The position numbers were made by a program, and so were the translations under genes. A stretch of DNA of 64,000 nucleotides, taken from Deltaproteobacteria bacterium (GTDB lineage: Bacteria; Desulfobacterota; Desulfuromonadia; Geobacterales; Pseudopelobacteraceae). Shown here piece by piece: positions 49,358 to 58,661 of this stretch. The notes below the pieces were generated by a model, which saw only the letters and a list, made by a program, of their open reading frames with translations, was not told where the DNA came from and made no database searches. The stretch spans positions 1-64,000 of the forward strand of contig JAJXYO010000027.1 in the NCBI GenBank assembly GCA_021780495.1. The letters are read 5' to 3'. Each line of letters begins with the position of its first letter. Within the stretch, counting starts at the first letter, position 1.

Positions 49358-50743
49358 TTACCCAATACGTGCGCTAATAAAATCCCGTACTATTTCTAGG
49401 TCGGCGTCCATCACATCACACCGGGTCGGCATTCCTTCCAGGATTGAAACGGCATCCGGGAGCGGGACTGGCACTCCAATAGCCTTTTCTACCGCTTCAC
49501 CAAATTTGGCTGGATGGGCCGTAGCCAGACATATGCGTGCTACATCATCAGGTAACAGGTCAAGGGCGGCCTTAACACCAACTGCAGTGTGTGGATCCAG
49601 CATATATCCTGTCTGGCGATAAAACGACCCGATCATCTCCAGGGTAGCCGCCTGGTTTACTGAAGACGAGCAGAAATCAGAATGAACCTGCTTCATTTCA
49701 GCATCACTGAAACGAATCCTCCCGTGCTCGCGCAGTTCTGCAAATGCACTTCTGACCTTGACCGGCGACTCCGCGTACAAATGATACAGATAACGTTCGA
49801 AGTTCGAGGCCACCTGGATATCCATTGAGGGAGATACCGTCGAAACGACACCTGTCAGAGAGTAATCACCATTATTAACAAACCGTGTAAGAATACTGTT
49901 CTCGTTGGTTGCCAACAATAGTTTTCCAATAGGCAGGCCCATACGTTTGGCAACGTAGCCGGCAAATATGTCGCCAAAATTTCCGGTTGGCACAGAGAAA
50001 CAGACCGGCTTTGGGCCTGAATCCGTAACACGTAGCCAAGCATAAACATAATATACCACCTGGGCCAGGACACGCGCCCAATTAATAGAATTGACTGCTC
50101 CGAGTGAGTATTTCTCCTTGAATTCCAAATCATTGAACAGCGCTTTGACCATGTCCTGACAATCGTCGAAGGTACCACGGATAGCAATGTTATGTACATT
50201 GCTATCCGTTACGGTAGTCATCTGCAAGGCTTGAACCGGCGAGGTCTTACCATGCGGATGCAGGATGAAAATGGTGATGCCCTTTTTACCCCGCACCCCG
50301 TGTATGGCGGCGCTGCCGGTATCTCCCGAGGTGGCGCCTACAATATTGAGTATTTCTCCCCGCTCTGCCAAGATATACTCGAACAGGTTACCAAGGAACT
50401 GCAGGGCCACGTCTTTGAAGGCCAGGGTGACACCGTGAAACAACTCAAGGATATACACGCCATCCTGGCGCACCACCGGCGTCACTTCGGGATGGGTGAA
50501 GCTGCCATAGGAATGTTGTATCAGCGCCCTGAGATCATCCGCCGGTATATCGTCTGCAAAGGGTGAAATGATCTGGAAGGCCAGCTCCGGATAGGAAAGC
50601 CCGCGCCAGCTTTCGAGCTGTTCACAGGATATGGTCGGATATGATTCAGGCAGAAGCAAGCCACCATCAGTGGCAAGTCCCATCATGACAGCGTCCTTGA
50701 AGCAGATCGGCTGAATTCCGCCGCGGGTACTGATGTAACGCAT
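49358..50743 (-). CDS. thrC: threonine synthase
   Basis: A 461-residue PLP enzyme converting O-phosphohomoserine to threonine, of the long E. coli type. The family start MRYISTRGG is followed by GLATDGGLLLPESYP; the PLP lysine is in LAFKDVALQFLGN near residue 110, and the phosphate site GATSGDTGSAA is near residue 139, with SVPTGNFGDIFAGYVAKRMG near residue 250. It stands alone between tRNA-Gly and ydcF. Confidence 0.95.
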   Translation of the reverse strand: MRYISTRGGIQPICFKDAVMMGLATDGGLLLPESYPTISCEQLESWRGLSYPELAFQIISPFADDIPADDLRALIQHSYGSFTHPEVTPVVRQDGVYILELFHGVTLAFKDVALQFLGNLFEYILAERGEILNIVGATSGDTGSAAIHGVRGKKGITIFILHPHGKTSPVQALQMTTVTDSNVHNIAIRGTFDDCQDMVKALFNDLEFKEKYSLGAVNSINWARVLAQVVYYVYAWLRVTDSGPKPVCFSVPTGNFGDIFAGYVAKRMGLPIGKLLLATNENSILTRFVNNGDYSLTGVVSTVSPSMDIQVASNFERYLYHLYAESPVKVRSAFAELREHGRIRFSDAEMKQVHSDFCSSSVNQAATLEMIGSFYRQTGYMLDPHTAVGVKAALDLLPDDVARICLATAHPAKFGEAVEKAIGVPVPLPDAVSILEGMPTRCDVMDADLEIVRDFISARIG

Positions 50744-50866
50744 CAGACTAGTCCTTTCTCAAGCAATTGGAATTGATAGGATGAATTTTACAATTATTTC
50801 GATACGAAACATGTACCTTCTAACTGGTCAGGAATGTATCAGAAAATTGAAAAATGTGGAAGCATC

Positions 50867-51481
50867 TCAACTGTCCGTTGTGGCAGGGAAAGTTCCGGAC
50901 CTCAATTCTCCGGGAGCGAACAGAAAAAATGCCCTGAACATGCAGTACTTGTAAAATTCGGAAAAGAGCAGATGAAAACTTCCTTCATGATTCCACCACG
51001 CTTCCTTGAGGTTATTGCTATCCACCGGATAAGGATAAATAGCCAATTCTTTGGGAAGGGCATTACGAAAGAGAATAGCAGACCGTTTCATGTGATAGCG
51101 AGATGTAATCAACAACACGGACCCAATCTGATGGCGCTGTAAAAGGTCACGAGCATAGATGGCATTCTCCAAGGTGTTCCGGGACGCCTTTTCCAGAATA
51201 ACCCTTTCCGCTGATGGATCGCCTTTTTGAGGTCGATACAGGTCCGTTTTACGAACACGGGGATCAACGCCAATGAAAAATAGGTACGTTGCGCGACCTT
51301 CGCGATAGAGTTGAACGCCTTCATCCACCCTCCCCTTCCCGCCAGCCAGCACGACAATGGCGTCGGCTTTGACCGTACTTTGACGATATGAAAAGGTTTT
51401 ATAGGTAAAATCGATGAACAGGACCGTAATAACAACCAGTAAAATTACCGTAATTGTGATGAAGGCTTTGATGACATTCAT
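50867..51481 (-). CDS. YdcF family (DUF218) membrane protein
   Basis: A 204-residue protein with one N-terminal membrane helix (ITITVILLVVITVLF) and a DUF218 domain: IVVLAGGKGRVDEGVQLYREG near residue 43, ASRNTLENAIYARDLL near residue 100 and LLITSRYHMKRSAILFRNAL near residue 122. ElyC/YdcF proteins bind SAM or act in cell-envelope maintenance; function is open. A start at 51517 is rejected because it would overlap the rpmB promoter; 51481 has AGAGGA upstream. Confidence 0.85.
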   Translation of the reverse strand: MNVIKAFITITVILLVVITVLFIDFTYKTFSYRQSTVKADAIVVLAGGKGRVDEGVQLYREGRATYLFFIGVDPRVRKTDLYRPQKGDPSAERVILEKASRNTLENAIYARDLLQRHQIGSVLLITSRYHMKRSAILFRNALPKELAIYPYPVDSNNLKEAWWNHEGSFHLLFSEFYKYCMFRAFFLFAPGELRSGTFPATTDS

Positions 51482-51499
51482 GCGTAACTTATTTTCCTC

Positions 51500-51528
51500 T
51501 TGCAACCAAGTGATCAATCTGCTATAAG
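51500..51528 (+). promoter_or_regulatory. sigma-70-type promoter for rpmB
   Basis: TTGCAA at 51500-51505, a 17-bp spacer and TATAAG at 51523-51528, followed by a T-rich leader and GGAGG before the rpmB ATG. It sits in the divergent gap with the ydcF-like gene. Confidence 0.6.
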
Positions 51529-51560
51529 TTTTTTTTCAGTAATTACCCGGAGGAACTAAT

Positions 51561-51752
51561 ATGTCAAGAAAATGTGATGTTTGTGGAAAAGGGCCCAGCT
51601 TCGGTAACAATGTAAGCCACGCCAACAACAAAACCCGAACTGTATGGTATCCGAACCTGCAGAAGGTCAGAGCTGTAAAAAATGGCAGCATCATGACCGT
51701 TAAGGTCTGCACCCGCTGCATTCGCTCCGGTCACGTAACCAAAGCACTGTAA
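51561..51752 (+). CDS. rpmB: 50S ribosomal protein L28 (zinc-ribbon form)
   Basis: A 63-residue L28. CDVCGKGP near residue 5 and CTRCIRSG near residue 52 give the two CxxC pairs of the zinc-binding (C+) form, and [20 protein letters not shown] carries the family core. It is a component of the large ribosomal subunit. GGAGG lies 8 bases before the ATG. The zinc form may be replaced by a zinc-free paralogue under zinc starvation, not seen here. Confidence 0.97.
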   Translation: MSRKCDVCGKGPSFGNNVSHANNKTRTVWYPNLQKVRAVKNGSIMTVKVCTRCIRSGHVTKAL

Positions 51753-51777
51753 CAACCACACCATGATCCTGATCTTC

Positions 51778-51807
51778 AAAGCCGTTGCACGTATGTGCAA
51801 CGGCTTT
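51778..51807 (+). terminator. rho-independent terminator after rpmB
   Basis: AAAGCCGTTGCAC and GTGCAACGGCTTT form a perfect 13-bp stem with a four-base loop (GTAT), followed by TTTTCTTG. It separates rpmB from the converging ridA gene. Confidence 0.88.
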
Positions 51808-51844
51808 TCTTGTTCGAGGGAATCGATATGCAGCAACAGGCAGA

Positions 51845-52225
51845 TCATAATGAAGCAACCACCTCTATCTCCAGAAGCACACCACGAGGAAGCCCCTGAA
51901 CCGCTACTGTTGAGCGAGCGGGTTTACGTCCAGGGAAGCTACGTCCATAAACCTCATTAACCACTGCAAAATCATTCATATCTACCAGAAAAATCGTTGT
52001 CTTTACCAGGTTATCGAAACCGGTCCCCGCTGCCATCAGGACAGCGGCGATATTACGCATAACCTGCTCAGCCTGCTCCCTCACGCCACCGGCAACTACC
52101 TCGCCTGAAACCGGATCCAATGCGATCTGTCCTGAGCAGTACAGGAGATTGCCGACCTGAATTGCCTGCGAGTATGGACCGATGGCAGCTGGAGCGTTCT
52201 CTGTCGCAATTACGTTTAGTTTCAT
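51845..52225 (-). CDS. ridA: RidA family reactive-intermediate deaminase
   Basis: A 126-residue trimeric enzyme that hydrolyses reactive enamine/imine intermediates from threonine dehydratase and related PLP enzymes. The signatures are APAAIGPYSQAIQVGNLLYCSGQIALDP near residues 11-38 (core GPYSQAIQVG) and RSTVAVQGLPRGVLLEIEVVA near residue 105. It overlaps the relA/spoT stop by 4 bases and is coupled to it. Confidence 0.94.
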   Translation of the reverse strand: MKLNVIATENAPAAIGPYSQAIQVGNLLYCSGQIALDPVSGEVVAGGVREQAEQVMRNIAAVLMAAGTGFDNLVKTTIFLVDMNDFAVVNEVYGRSFPGRKPARSTVAVQGLPRGVLLEIEVVASL

Positions 52226-54372
52226 TGCTTTAGCCTTTCAACTTTAATCACGCCTTTAACCTTCATGATGGCGTTCATTACCTTCTGCAGGTGGGCCAGA
52301 TCAACAACATTTACCTCGAAGGTATTCTCGCCTCGCTGATCAACGGTACTCTGAACATGTGCACTGGAGATATTGGCTTCACTGTTGGTGATAGCCATGG
52401 TGATATTGGCCAGGATGCCTTTGACGTCATGACAGATAACCCGAATCTTGACCGGAAGCGCAGATGTTTTCTGTTTGTTCCAGGCCACGTCGATACGTCG
52501 CTCGGGATCGCACTCCAGTGCCAGTTGACAGTCGGAAGTGTGAATTGTAACACCCTTGCCACGGGTGATAAAACCGATTATGTCATCACCGGGAACCGGG
52601 TTGCAGCATTTACCAAAACGCACCAGCACATCATCAACGCCACTGATTTCAACCGCGCCGGACGATTTGCCTTTGAGCCTATTGATGACAGCTGTCAGAC
52701 GAGATTCCTTGTGTTCTGCCCGCTCCTGAATCTTTTCATGGGGAAGGAGCTTGCCGATGATCTGACCAGCTGATATTTTACCGTATCCGACCGCAGCCAA
52801 CAGGTCGTCGTCACCTGCAAAACCGAATTCAGCCGCAATTCTTTTGAAATCGCCACTTTTCTGAATCTTTTGGAGATTAACGGAATATTTGCGGAAATCC
52901 TTTTCACAGATTTCCCGCCCCAAAACGACACTACGTTTCCGCTCCTCGGTTTTGATCCAGGTACGAATCTTGTTGCGGGCACGGGAACTCTTGACGATCT
53001 TGAGCCAGTCCTTGCTGGGGGTGTGATGCGGTGATGTGATAACCTCAACGATGTCACCGTTTTTCAGCTCGTATTTGAGCGGCACCAGTTTGCCGTTAAC
53101 CTTGGCGCCTACGCAGCGATGTCCTACATCGGTATGCACACTGTAGGCAAAGTCGATCGGAGTTGATCCTTTGGGATACCCCTTTACGTCGCCTTTGGGG
53201 GTAAAGACATACACCTCTTCCGGGAAAAGGTCCACTCTGACCGAATCCATGAATTCCTTGGAGTCCTGCAATTCCTGCTGCCATTCCAGCAGTTGCCGCA
53301 GCCAGGCAAAACGCTTGACATCCTTTTCGTCATACCCCTTGCCCTCCTTATACTTCCAGTGGGCGGCGATACCTGCATCGGCCACGTTGTGCATTTCGTG
53401 GGTCCGGATCTGCACCTCCATCCGGTCACCATGCGGCCCAATGACGGTGGTATGCAGAGATTGGTACATGTTACCCTTGGGCATGGCGATATAATCTTTG
53501 AAACGCCCCGGAATCGGCTTCCAGGAGGAGTGAATAACGCCCAGCACCTCGTAGCACTCTCGCAGGTCATTCACCAGAATTCGGATGGCAATCAGATCAT
53601 AGATCTCTTCAAATTCAACATTTCGCTTTTCCATCTTGCGATAAATGGAAAACAGGTGTTTGCTGCGTCCGGACACCTCTCCGATGATGTTATGTTCAGC
53701 CAGTTTTTCGAAAATGATCGCCTTGGCTTCTTCGACAAAGGCCTCGCGTTCCTGTTTTTTAAGGGAAATTTTGCGAGCCAGCTCGAAGTAGATTTCGGGG
53801 TTGAGATAACGGAACGAGAGGTCTTCCAGTTCGACCTTGATCCACGATATCCCCAGTCGGTTGGCGATAGGGGCGTAGATATCCATTGTCTCGCGGGCGA
53901 TGCTGCGCTGCTTGGGTTCCGGCTGAAACTCCAGGGTGCGCATATTATGCAGACGATCAGCCAGCTTCACCAGGATAACGCGGATATCGTTGGCCATGGC
54001 CAGCAGCATCTTGCGAAAATTTTCAGCCTGGCTCTCCTCTTTGGTCTTGAAGTGGATCTTGCTGATCTTGGTGACACCATCAACCAGTTGCGCCACCTCT
54101 ACACCGAACATATCGACCAATTCTTCGTAGGTTGCCAGCGTATCCTCGATAGTGTCGTGCAGAAAACCGGTAATGATGCTGGGGACATCGAGACGCAGGT
54201 CGGCCAGCAAACCAGCCACCTCCATGGGGTGGATAATGTACGGTTCCCCCGAGAGCCTGGTCTGTCCCTGGTGCACCTTGGCGCAGTATACGTAAGCCTT
54301 GCGGATGAGGTTAAAATCAGCCGTCGGGTTGTACGCCGCTACCTTATCGAGGATGTCATTGAGCCTGATCAT
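52222..54372 (-). CDS. bifunctional (p)ppGpp synthetase/hydrolase
   Basis: A 716-residue RelA/SpoT-type protein (Rel). The N-terminal HD hydrolase has YIIHPMEVAGLL near residue 47, FLHDTIED near residue 72 and KLADRLHNMRTL near residue 138. The synthetase domain spans about 230-350; a TGS domain starts near residue 395 (VYVFTPKGDVKGYPKGSTPIDFAY) and an ACT domain ends the protein. It controls the stringent response. Both HD and synthetase motifs look intact, so both activities are expected. Confidence 0.95.
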   Translation of the reverse strand: MIRLNDILDKVAAYNPTADFNLIRKAYVYCAKVHQGQTRLSGEPYIIHPMEVAGLLADLRLDVPSIITGFLHDTIEDTLATYEELVDMFGVEVAQLVDGVTKISKIHFKTKEESQAENFRKMLLAMANDIRVILVKLADRLHNMRTLEFQPEPKQRSIARETMDIYAPIANRLGISWIKVELEDLSFRYLNPEIYFELARKISLKKQEREAFVEEAKAIIFEKLAEHNIIGEVSGRSKHLFSIYRKMEKRNVEFEEIYDLIAIRILVNDLRECYEVLGVIHSSWKPIPGRFKDYIAMPKGNMYQSLHTTVIGPHGDRMEVQIRTHEMHNVADAGIAAHWKYKEGKGYDEKDVKRFAWLRQLLEWQQELQDSKEFMDSVRVDLFPEEVYVFTPKGDVKGYPKGSTPIDFAYSVHTDVGHRCVGAKVNGKLVPLKYELKNGDIVEVITSPHHTPSKDWLKIVKSSRARNKIRTWIKTEERKRSVVLGREICEKDFRKYSVNLQKIQKSGDFKRIAAEFGFAGDDDLLAAVGYGKISAGQIIGKLLPHEKIQERAEHKESRLTAVINRLKGKSSGAVEISGVDDVLVRFGKCCNPVPGDDIIGFITRGKGVTIHTSDCQLALECDPERRIDVAWNKQKTSALPVKIRVICHDVKGILANITMAITNSEANISSAHVQSTVDQRGENTFEVNVVDLAHLQKVMNAIMKVKGVIKVERLKQ

Positions 54373-54424
54373 ATGGTATCAGTCGCCTGATAAGCGTTGG
54401 AGTGAGAACATCAATGGGGCAGGA

Positions 54425-54462
54425 CAAAAAAAGGGTGAAAACGCATTGCTGCGTCTTCACCC
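54425..54462 (-). terminator. rho-independent terminator after rpoZ
   Basis: On the minus strand GGGTGAAGACGCA pairs with TGCGTTTTCACCC (one G-T pair) around a short GCAA loop, followed by seven T. It lies between the rpoZ stop and the relA/spoT start, attenuating or ending the gmk-rpoZ transcript. Confidence 0.88.
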
Positions 54463-54474
54463 CGGACAACAAAC

Positions 54475-54684
54475 CTAGTTAGCGGGCTGTTTCTTGCTGA
54501 TCTCAAAGTTGACTTTGCCGGCAGCAATCTCACGCAACGCTGTTACCACCAGACGGTTGTTCTTGGGATCGATCAGGGGTTGATTCCCTTTGTAAAGCTG
54601 CTTGACCCTCTTGGAAGCCAGCATAACCAGAAGGAAACGGTTATCGACATTTTTCAGACAATCTTCGACGGTTACGCGTGCCAT
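54475..54684 (-). CDS. rpoZ: RNA polymerase omega subunit
   Basis: A 69-residue omega subunit that aids assembly of the beta' subunit and may bind ppGpp. [24 protein letters not shown] is the family start; [18 protein letters not shown] follows. ATG 54684 has GGAAGGAG upstream; a frame to 54744 is not supported. It lies between gmk and relA/spoT, a standard order. Confidence 0.95.
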   Translation of the reverse strand: MARVTVEDCLKNVDNRFLLVMLASKRVKQLYKGNQPLIDPKNNRLVVTALREIAAGKVNFEISKKQPAN

Positions 54685-54740
54685 AATGTGTACTCCTTCC
54701 TGCTGTAAATAAATGGATACCCTTAATACCCTATTTTGCT

Positions 54741-55349
54741 TCAAATATCAAACAATTTCGCCACCTGTCCCAGCATCCTGAAGGTCCTGCGACCATGTGC
54801 TACCACGATGGCGGAAAGTTCTTCGAAGGCGGTCTCCAACTGGTCGTTAATGATAATGTAATCGTACCAACGCGCCTCCCTGATTTCTGCGGCGGCCCTT
54901 TCAAGGCGTCGATCGATCACATCCTGAGGGTCTGACGAACGACTTTCAAGGCGGCGACGCAACTCATCCATACTGGGCGGCAGAATAAAGATGTAGACAC
55001 ATCTCTCTATCTGTTCCTTGAGCCTGCGTGCTCCCTGGCAATCGATATCCAGAACGAGATCCACGCCGTTCTTTCGGGCCTCGTCGATCGTCGCCAAGGC
55101 TGTTCCGTACAGATTTCCGTGAACTTCGGCCCATTCGGCGAAGGCATCTGCATCGATCATACGTTGAAATTCGTCCCGTGACACAAAGTAGTAGTCCTGA
55201 CCATGTACCTCGCCACAACGTGGGGTTCGGGTAGTATAGCTGATTGACTCCTTCATGTTCGGGAAACGTTTCATCAATTCATGGCAGAGGGTCGTCTTGC
55301 CAGCACCGGAAGGAGCAGAGATGATCAGGATGATACCTTCGCGTTTCAT
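54741..55349 (-). CDS. gmk: guanylate kinase
   Basis: A 202-residue kinase phosphorylating GMP to GDP. The P-loop [11 protein letters not shown] is at residue 11, the GMP-binding [21 protein letters not shown] near residue 38 (core [12 protein letters not shown]), and [11 protein letters not shown] near residue 103. The ATG at 55349 has AAGGCGG upstream; an ATG at 55367 would add six residues. It supplies guanine nucleotides to the same pathway used by Rel. Confidence 0.95.
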   Translation of the reverse strand: MKREGIILIISAPSGAGKTTLCHELMKRFPNMKESISYTTRTPRCGEVHGQDYYFVSRDEFQRMIDADAFAEWAEVHGNLYGTALATIDEARKNGVDLVLDIDCQGARRLKEQIERCVYIFILPPSMDELRRRLESRSSDPQDVIDRRLERAAAEIREARWYDYIIINDQLETAFEELSAIVVAHGRRTFRMLGQVAKLFDI

Positions 55350-55442
55350 GTTGTCCGCCTTACGCATTTGGATTTGAAGCAGGGTAGCAAAAACCGGGAC
55401 AAAAGAAAACCCTTGCGGTTGGAAGAGTTGTCCATATCAATG

Positions 55443-55583
55443 TCAATCATCGTCCAGCATGCGATGTTTAGGCTTTTCCACATCCTCGAACTCCCCCTTT
55501 TTTACCGCCCAGATAAAGACCAGCCAGCAGCCGGCTCCCAGACAGAGCGACAGTATTATCAGCAGTATGATGCTTTCATCCAT
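55443..55583 (-). CDS. ccoS: cbb3-type cytochrome oxidase assembly protein CcoS
   Basis: A 46-residue single-pass protein: MDESIILLIILSLCLGAG then WLVFIWAVKKGEFEDVEKP, the CcoS pattern of one helix followed by an acidic tail with the KGEFEDVEKP motif. It overlaps the ccoI stop by 8 bases, on the minus strand. CcoS helps assemble the copper-containing cbb3 oxidase. Confidence 0.9.
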   Translation of the reverse strand: MDESIILLIILSLCLGAGCWLVFIWAVKKGEFEDVEKPKHRMLDDD

Positions 55584-58005
55584 GATGCTTGATCCTCATC
55601 AGACGCAGTGAATTGAGTGAAACCAGCAATGAACTGGCCGTCATGGCCACGGCTGCGTAGACCGGGGTCAGCACGCCAATAACAGCCAGAGGGATGCCAA
55701 TGCCGTTATAAAAAAAGGCCCAGCCCAGATTTTGCCTGATGATGGACATGGTTTTTCCGGCGATGTGGTGGACCGTTGCCAGATGGGCAAGGTCTACACC
55801 ATTTATGATTACATCGGCATGCTCCAGGGCAATATCACTGGAACCGATTATGGAACAACTGACATCTGCCGCTGCCAGGGCCGGGGCATCATTGATACCA
55901 TCTCCGACCATCAGCACTCGCCCGCCCTGGGCTTGCAGCTCGTGTACCATAGCGATCTTCTGATCGGGTGTCATGTTGCCCAGCGCCATATCCATACCTA
56001 TCCTGGCGGCAATACGATCCGCAACCGGTTGAGCGTCTCCACTTATCAGTCGCGGGCTGATGCCACGCGCTGCAAGTAAGCGTACAAGTTCGACAGAACC
56101 GGGCCTGATCCGGTCTCGCAGCAGAAACCTTCCGGCAACGACGTTATCGATGACCACCAGTACGACCGTATCATCCGACTCCTGAGTATCTCCCTCGATG
56201 TCCAAATCAATGCCCTGATCCCTAAAGTACAGGGCACTTCCACATTGTACCCGGCGACCTTCGACCGTCAGACCGCAAACACCTTTGCCGGGGATAACAA
56301 CAAAATCGCGGCATTCTCCGGGAAGTGCGCCTCGTTCAGCGGCAAACCCCACGACCGCTTTCGCCAAAGGGTGAGCGGCTGGCTGCTCCACGGTAGCAGC
56401 AGCCAGCAGAATTTCCTGCTCTGTAAATGCACCCAGCGGGCTAAATGTGATCACCTGAGGCTGTCCCATTGTTATTGTGCCGGTTTTATCGAATAAAGCG
56501 TACTGAATCTGCGCCAGACGTTCGATGACATCCCCTCCTCTGAGAACGATGCCCAATGACGCGGATCGGCTACAGGCTGCCATAACCGCAGACGGAACCG
56601 CCAGGCCCATGGCGCAGGGGCACGCAATCAGTACAACCGCAAGCGCAACCATTACAGCTCGACCGAGACCCTGCCCGGCCAGGGTGTAATGACCGACGCA
56701 GACCATAAGTGCAAGTAGAATAACAGCAGGTACGAACCAGGCGGCGATGCGGTCTGCCAAGCGCTGCAGCGAGGGTTTACCGGCTTGGGCCATCCTGACA
56801 AGGGCAGCCACCCGCATCAGGTAACTCTGAGCAACTGCTCTGAGGGCCTGGACCGTAACCGGAGCGGCAACATTGACACAACCGGCACGGACATCATCGC
56901 CCGGCAGCACAACAATGGGGACGCTTTCACCGGTCACCAGCGACTGATCCACCTCGGTCTCTCCGGAAATCACCAGACAATCAACCGGGAAATGCTCACC
57001 CTGCCGGACCAGCAGCAGATCCCCCGGTCGCACGTCCTCCGCCGCAATATCGTGATGACCGGACTGGTCCTGCAGGGTAGCTCGCTGCGCGACAGCTGCA
57101 TAGAGCGAGTCGATGCCTGACAGGGCCGTATGACGTACCGAATGCTCCAAGAGTCGCCCCAGCAGAACAAAGGTGACGATCATGGCCGCGCTCTCGAAAT
57201 AGGTTTCCTGGCCGGAGAAAAGCGACCAGGTGCTGTAGAACCAGGCCGTCAGCGCGCCCACCGCTATCAGCAGATCCATCCCAGGCCGGCGTGAGCAAAG
57301 CGATTGCCATGCGCTCACCAGAAACGGCCAGCCGCTGTAGAAAACGACCGGGGTAGCCACCAGCATCGAGGCGTATTGCAGGACAGCTTTGATTGCCATT
57401 CCCATTCCCTGAAAATAACCGGCGTACAGGCTGTAAGAGTACGCCATCAATTGCATGGTAAGGAACAGCGCCGTACCGAAACGGAGCAACAGATCCGATC
57501 GTTCTCGGCGAGCTTCAATATCGGAAAGTGCGGGTGAATAGGGGCGGGGCCTAAACCCCAGTCTGCTGACAGCGGTGAAAATTGCCGACGGCAGCGCCAG
57601 CGCAGGATCGAACCGGACCAGTGCTATTCCGGCGGCATAAGAGATGCTGACATCGGTAACACCAGCAACACGGGCAATCATACGCTCCAGCAGCCAGATA
57701 CAGGAGGGGCACGTGATTCCAGCGACCAGGATATCCAGGCGACAGAGATCGCCGTCATTTACAACATACTGCGCGAGTACCGCGTCACTGAACAGGGAAG
57801 GGTTTTCTTCGTGGATAGTCGGCATGCTGCGGTCCTCCCGCAGATAAAAAGAATCCAGACCAGCGGCACAGATCAACTGGTATGCTCCCAGACACCCCCG
57901 GCAACAGAACAGCTGGCGTGTACCTTCTGCCGGGTACGCTTCCAGTGGACTCCAGCGAAAACTGATGCCGCAATGAAGGCAGACATGCTCAGTCGATTGA
58001 GTCAT
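55576..58005 (-). CDS. ccoI: copper-translocating P-type ATPase, CcoI-like
   Basis: An approximately 809-residue P1B-type ATPase. A Cys-rich N-terminal region has CLHCG (residues 9-13) and CCRGC, then a heavy-metal domain with TCPSC near residue 97; the membrane CPC motif is in LIACPCAMGLAVP near residue 465, and phosphorylation motif DKTGT near residue 508, with MVGDGINDAPAL near residue 700. With CcoS it supplies copper to cytochrome cbb3 oxidase; the oxidase genes are not here. The ATG at 58005 is preferred over the longer frame because the family starts close to the Cys-rich segment. Confidence 0.9.
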   Translation of the reverse strand: MTQSTEHVCLHCGISFRWSPLEAYPAEGTRQLFCCRGCLGAYQLICAAGLDSFYLREDRSMPTIHEENPSLFSDAVLAQYVVNDGDLCRLDILVAGITCPSCIWLLERMIARVAGVTDVSISYAAGIALVRFDPALALPSAIFTAVSRLGFRPRPYSPALSDIEARRERSDLLLRFGTALFLTMQLMAYSYSLYAGYFQGMGMAIKAVLQYASMLVATPVVFYSGWPFLVSAWQSLCSRRPGMDLLIAVGALTAWFYSTWSLFSGQETYFESAAMIVTFVLLGRLLEHSVRHTALSGIDSLYAAVAQRATLQDQSGHHDIAAEDVRPGDLLLVRQGEHFPVDCLVISGETEVDQSLVTGESVPIVVLPGDDVRAGCVNVAAPVTVQALRAVAQSYLMRVAALVRMAQAGKPSLQRLADRIAAWFVPAVILLALMVCVGHYTLAGQGLGRAVMVALAVVLIACPCAMGLAVPSAVMAACSRSASLGIVLRGGDVIERLAQIQYALFDKTGTITMGQPQVITFSPLGAFTEQEILLAAATVEQPAAHPLAKAVVGFAAERGALPGECRDFVVIPGKGVCGLTVEGRRVQCGSALYFRDQGIDLDIEGDTQESDDTVVLVVIDNVVAGRFLLRDRIRPGSVELVRLLAARGISPRLISGDAQPVADRIAARIGMDMALGNMTPDQKIAMVHELQAQGGRVLMVGDGINDAPALAAADVSCSIIGSSDIALEHADVIINGVDLAHLATVHHIAGKTMSIIRQNLGWAFFYNGIGIPLAVIGVLTPVYAAVAMTASSLLVSLNSLRLMRIKHHG

Positions 58006-58220
58006 CTTCTGATCCGATTGGTTGTCGTCGGAACACGAACATAGCGTTCTGCCGGCACACATATATGCGGGCTGATATTCATTCTAAGGCCGCGGCATCA
58101 TAAACGAGAAAGGGATCAACATGGTTGCGGACACCTGCGGGGTCTGTTCCGTTCTCCGAGATATTAGTTATGCGATGTAGTGACATGATTTCTAGTGGGT
58201 ATGTTTTCTGAAAATAATGA

Positions 58221-58248
58221 AAGGCCGGATCACTGTCCGGCCTTTTTC
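58221..58248. terminator. terminator overlapping the VOC stop codon
   Basis: AAGGCCGGATCACTGTCCGGCCTT is a stem of GGCCGGA with TCCGGCC around a short loop, followed on the plus strand by a T run. The VOC gene stop codon (58230) lies inside the hairpin. It would work best on the plus strand; on the minus strand the T run is weaker. Confidence 0.6.
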
Positions 58249-58661
58249 CTGTTTTCCATGATTTCATCCAGCACAACCAGATATCCGTCCGGATCGAAAC
58301 ACCACATTTCCTTGACTCCGTAAGGCTTGATCTCCAGTGGATACAGAATCTCCAGCCCTTCCTCGGAAATCGCATCACTGATACCCTCGATATCTTTAAC
58401 CTCAAAATGCAGTGTCAGCCCGATGCCACGCGGAAACATGCTGAACCGGTTCCCCAGTACAGGATGAGCCCTGACAACATCATCCTCTTCCACAAAAACC
58501 AGGGCCATGCCGTCCATATCCAGCATCAGATGATCGGGGGCACCTGCTGCCGTGAGAGATCGCTGCAGCGGAAGCTCCAAAATCCCGGCATAAAATGCCT
58601 CGGTCACAACCAGTTGGGTAACCGCAAGTTGAATGGAATGCCGTGCACGATGGGCCTTCAT
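58230..58661 (-). CDS. VOC (glyoxalase/bleomycin-resistance) superfamily protein
   Basis: A 143-residue protein with the paired beta-alpha-beta-beta-beta units of the VOC fold. It shows LAVTQLVVTEAFYAGILELPL near residue 11, a central GIGLTLHFEVKDIEGI and the C-terminal VKEMWCFDPDGYLVVLDEI containing the usual metal-site glutamate. Members act on small molecules or bind drugs; no substrate can be named. It is 1 bp from the ccdA stop, so probably co-transcribed. Confidence 0.82.
   Translation of the reverse strand: MKAHRARHSIQLAVTQLVVTEAFYAGILELPLQRSLTAAGAPDHLMLDMDGMALVFVEEDDVVRAHPVLGNRFSMFPRGIGLTLHFEVKDIEGISDAISEEGLEILYPLEIKPYGVKEMWCFDPDGYLVVLDEIMENRKKAGQ

Noticed and set aside
53293-54390. 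Antisense frame of 365 residues over the (p)ppGpp synthetase gene
   Set aside because: Opposite a well-recognised Rel protein, with no independent support.
58079-58405. Minus-strand frame overlapping the VOC gene
   Set aside because: It overlaps a VOC protein with family motifs in another frame, and crosses a terminator hairpin.
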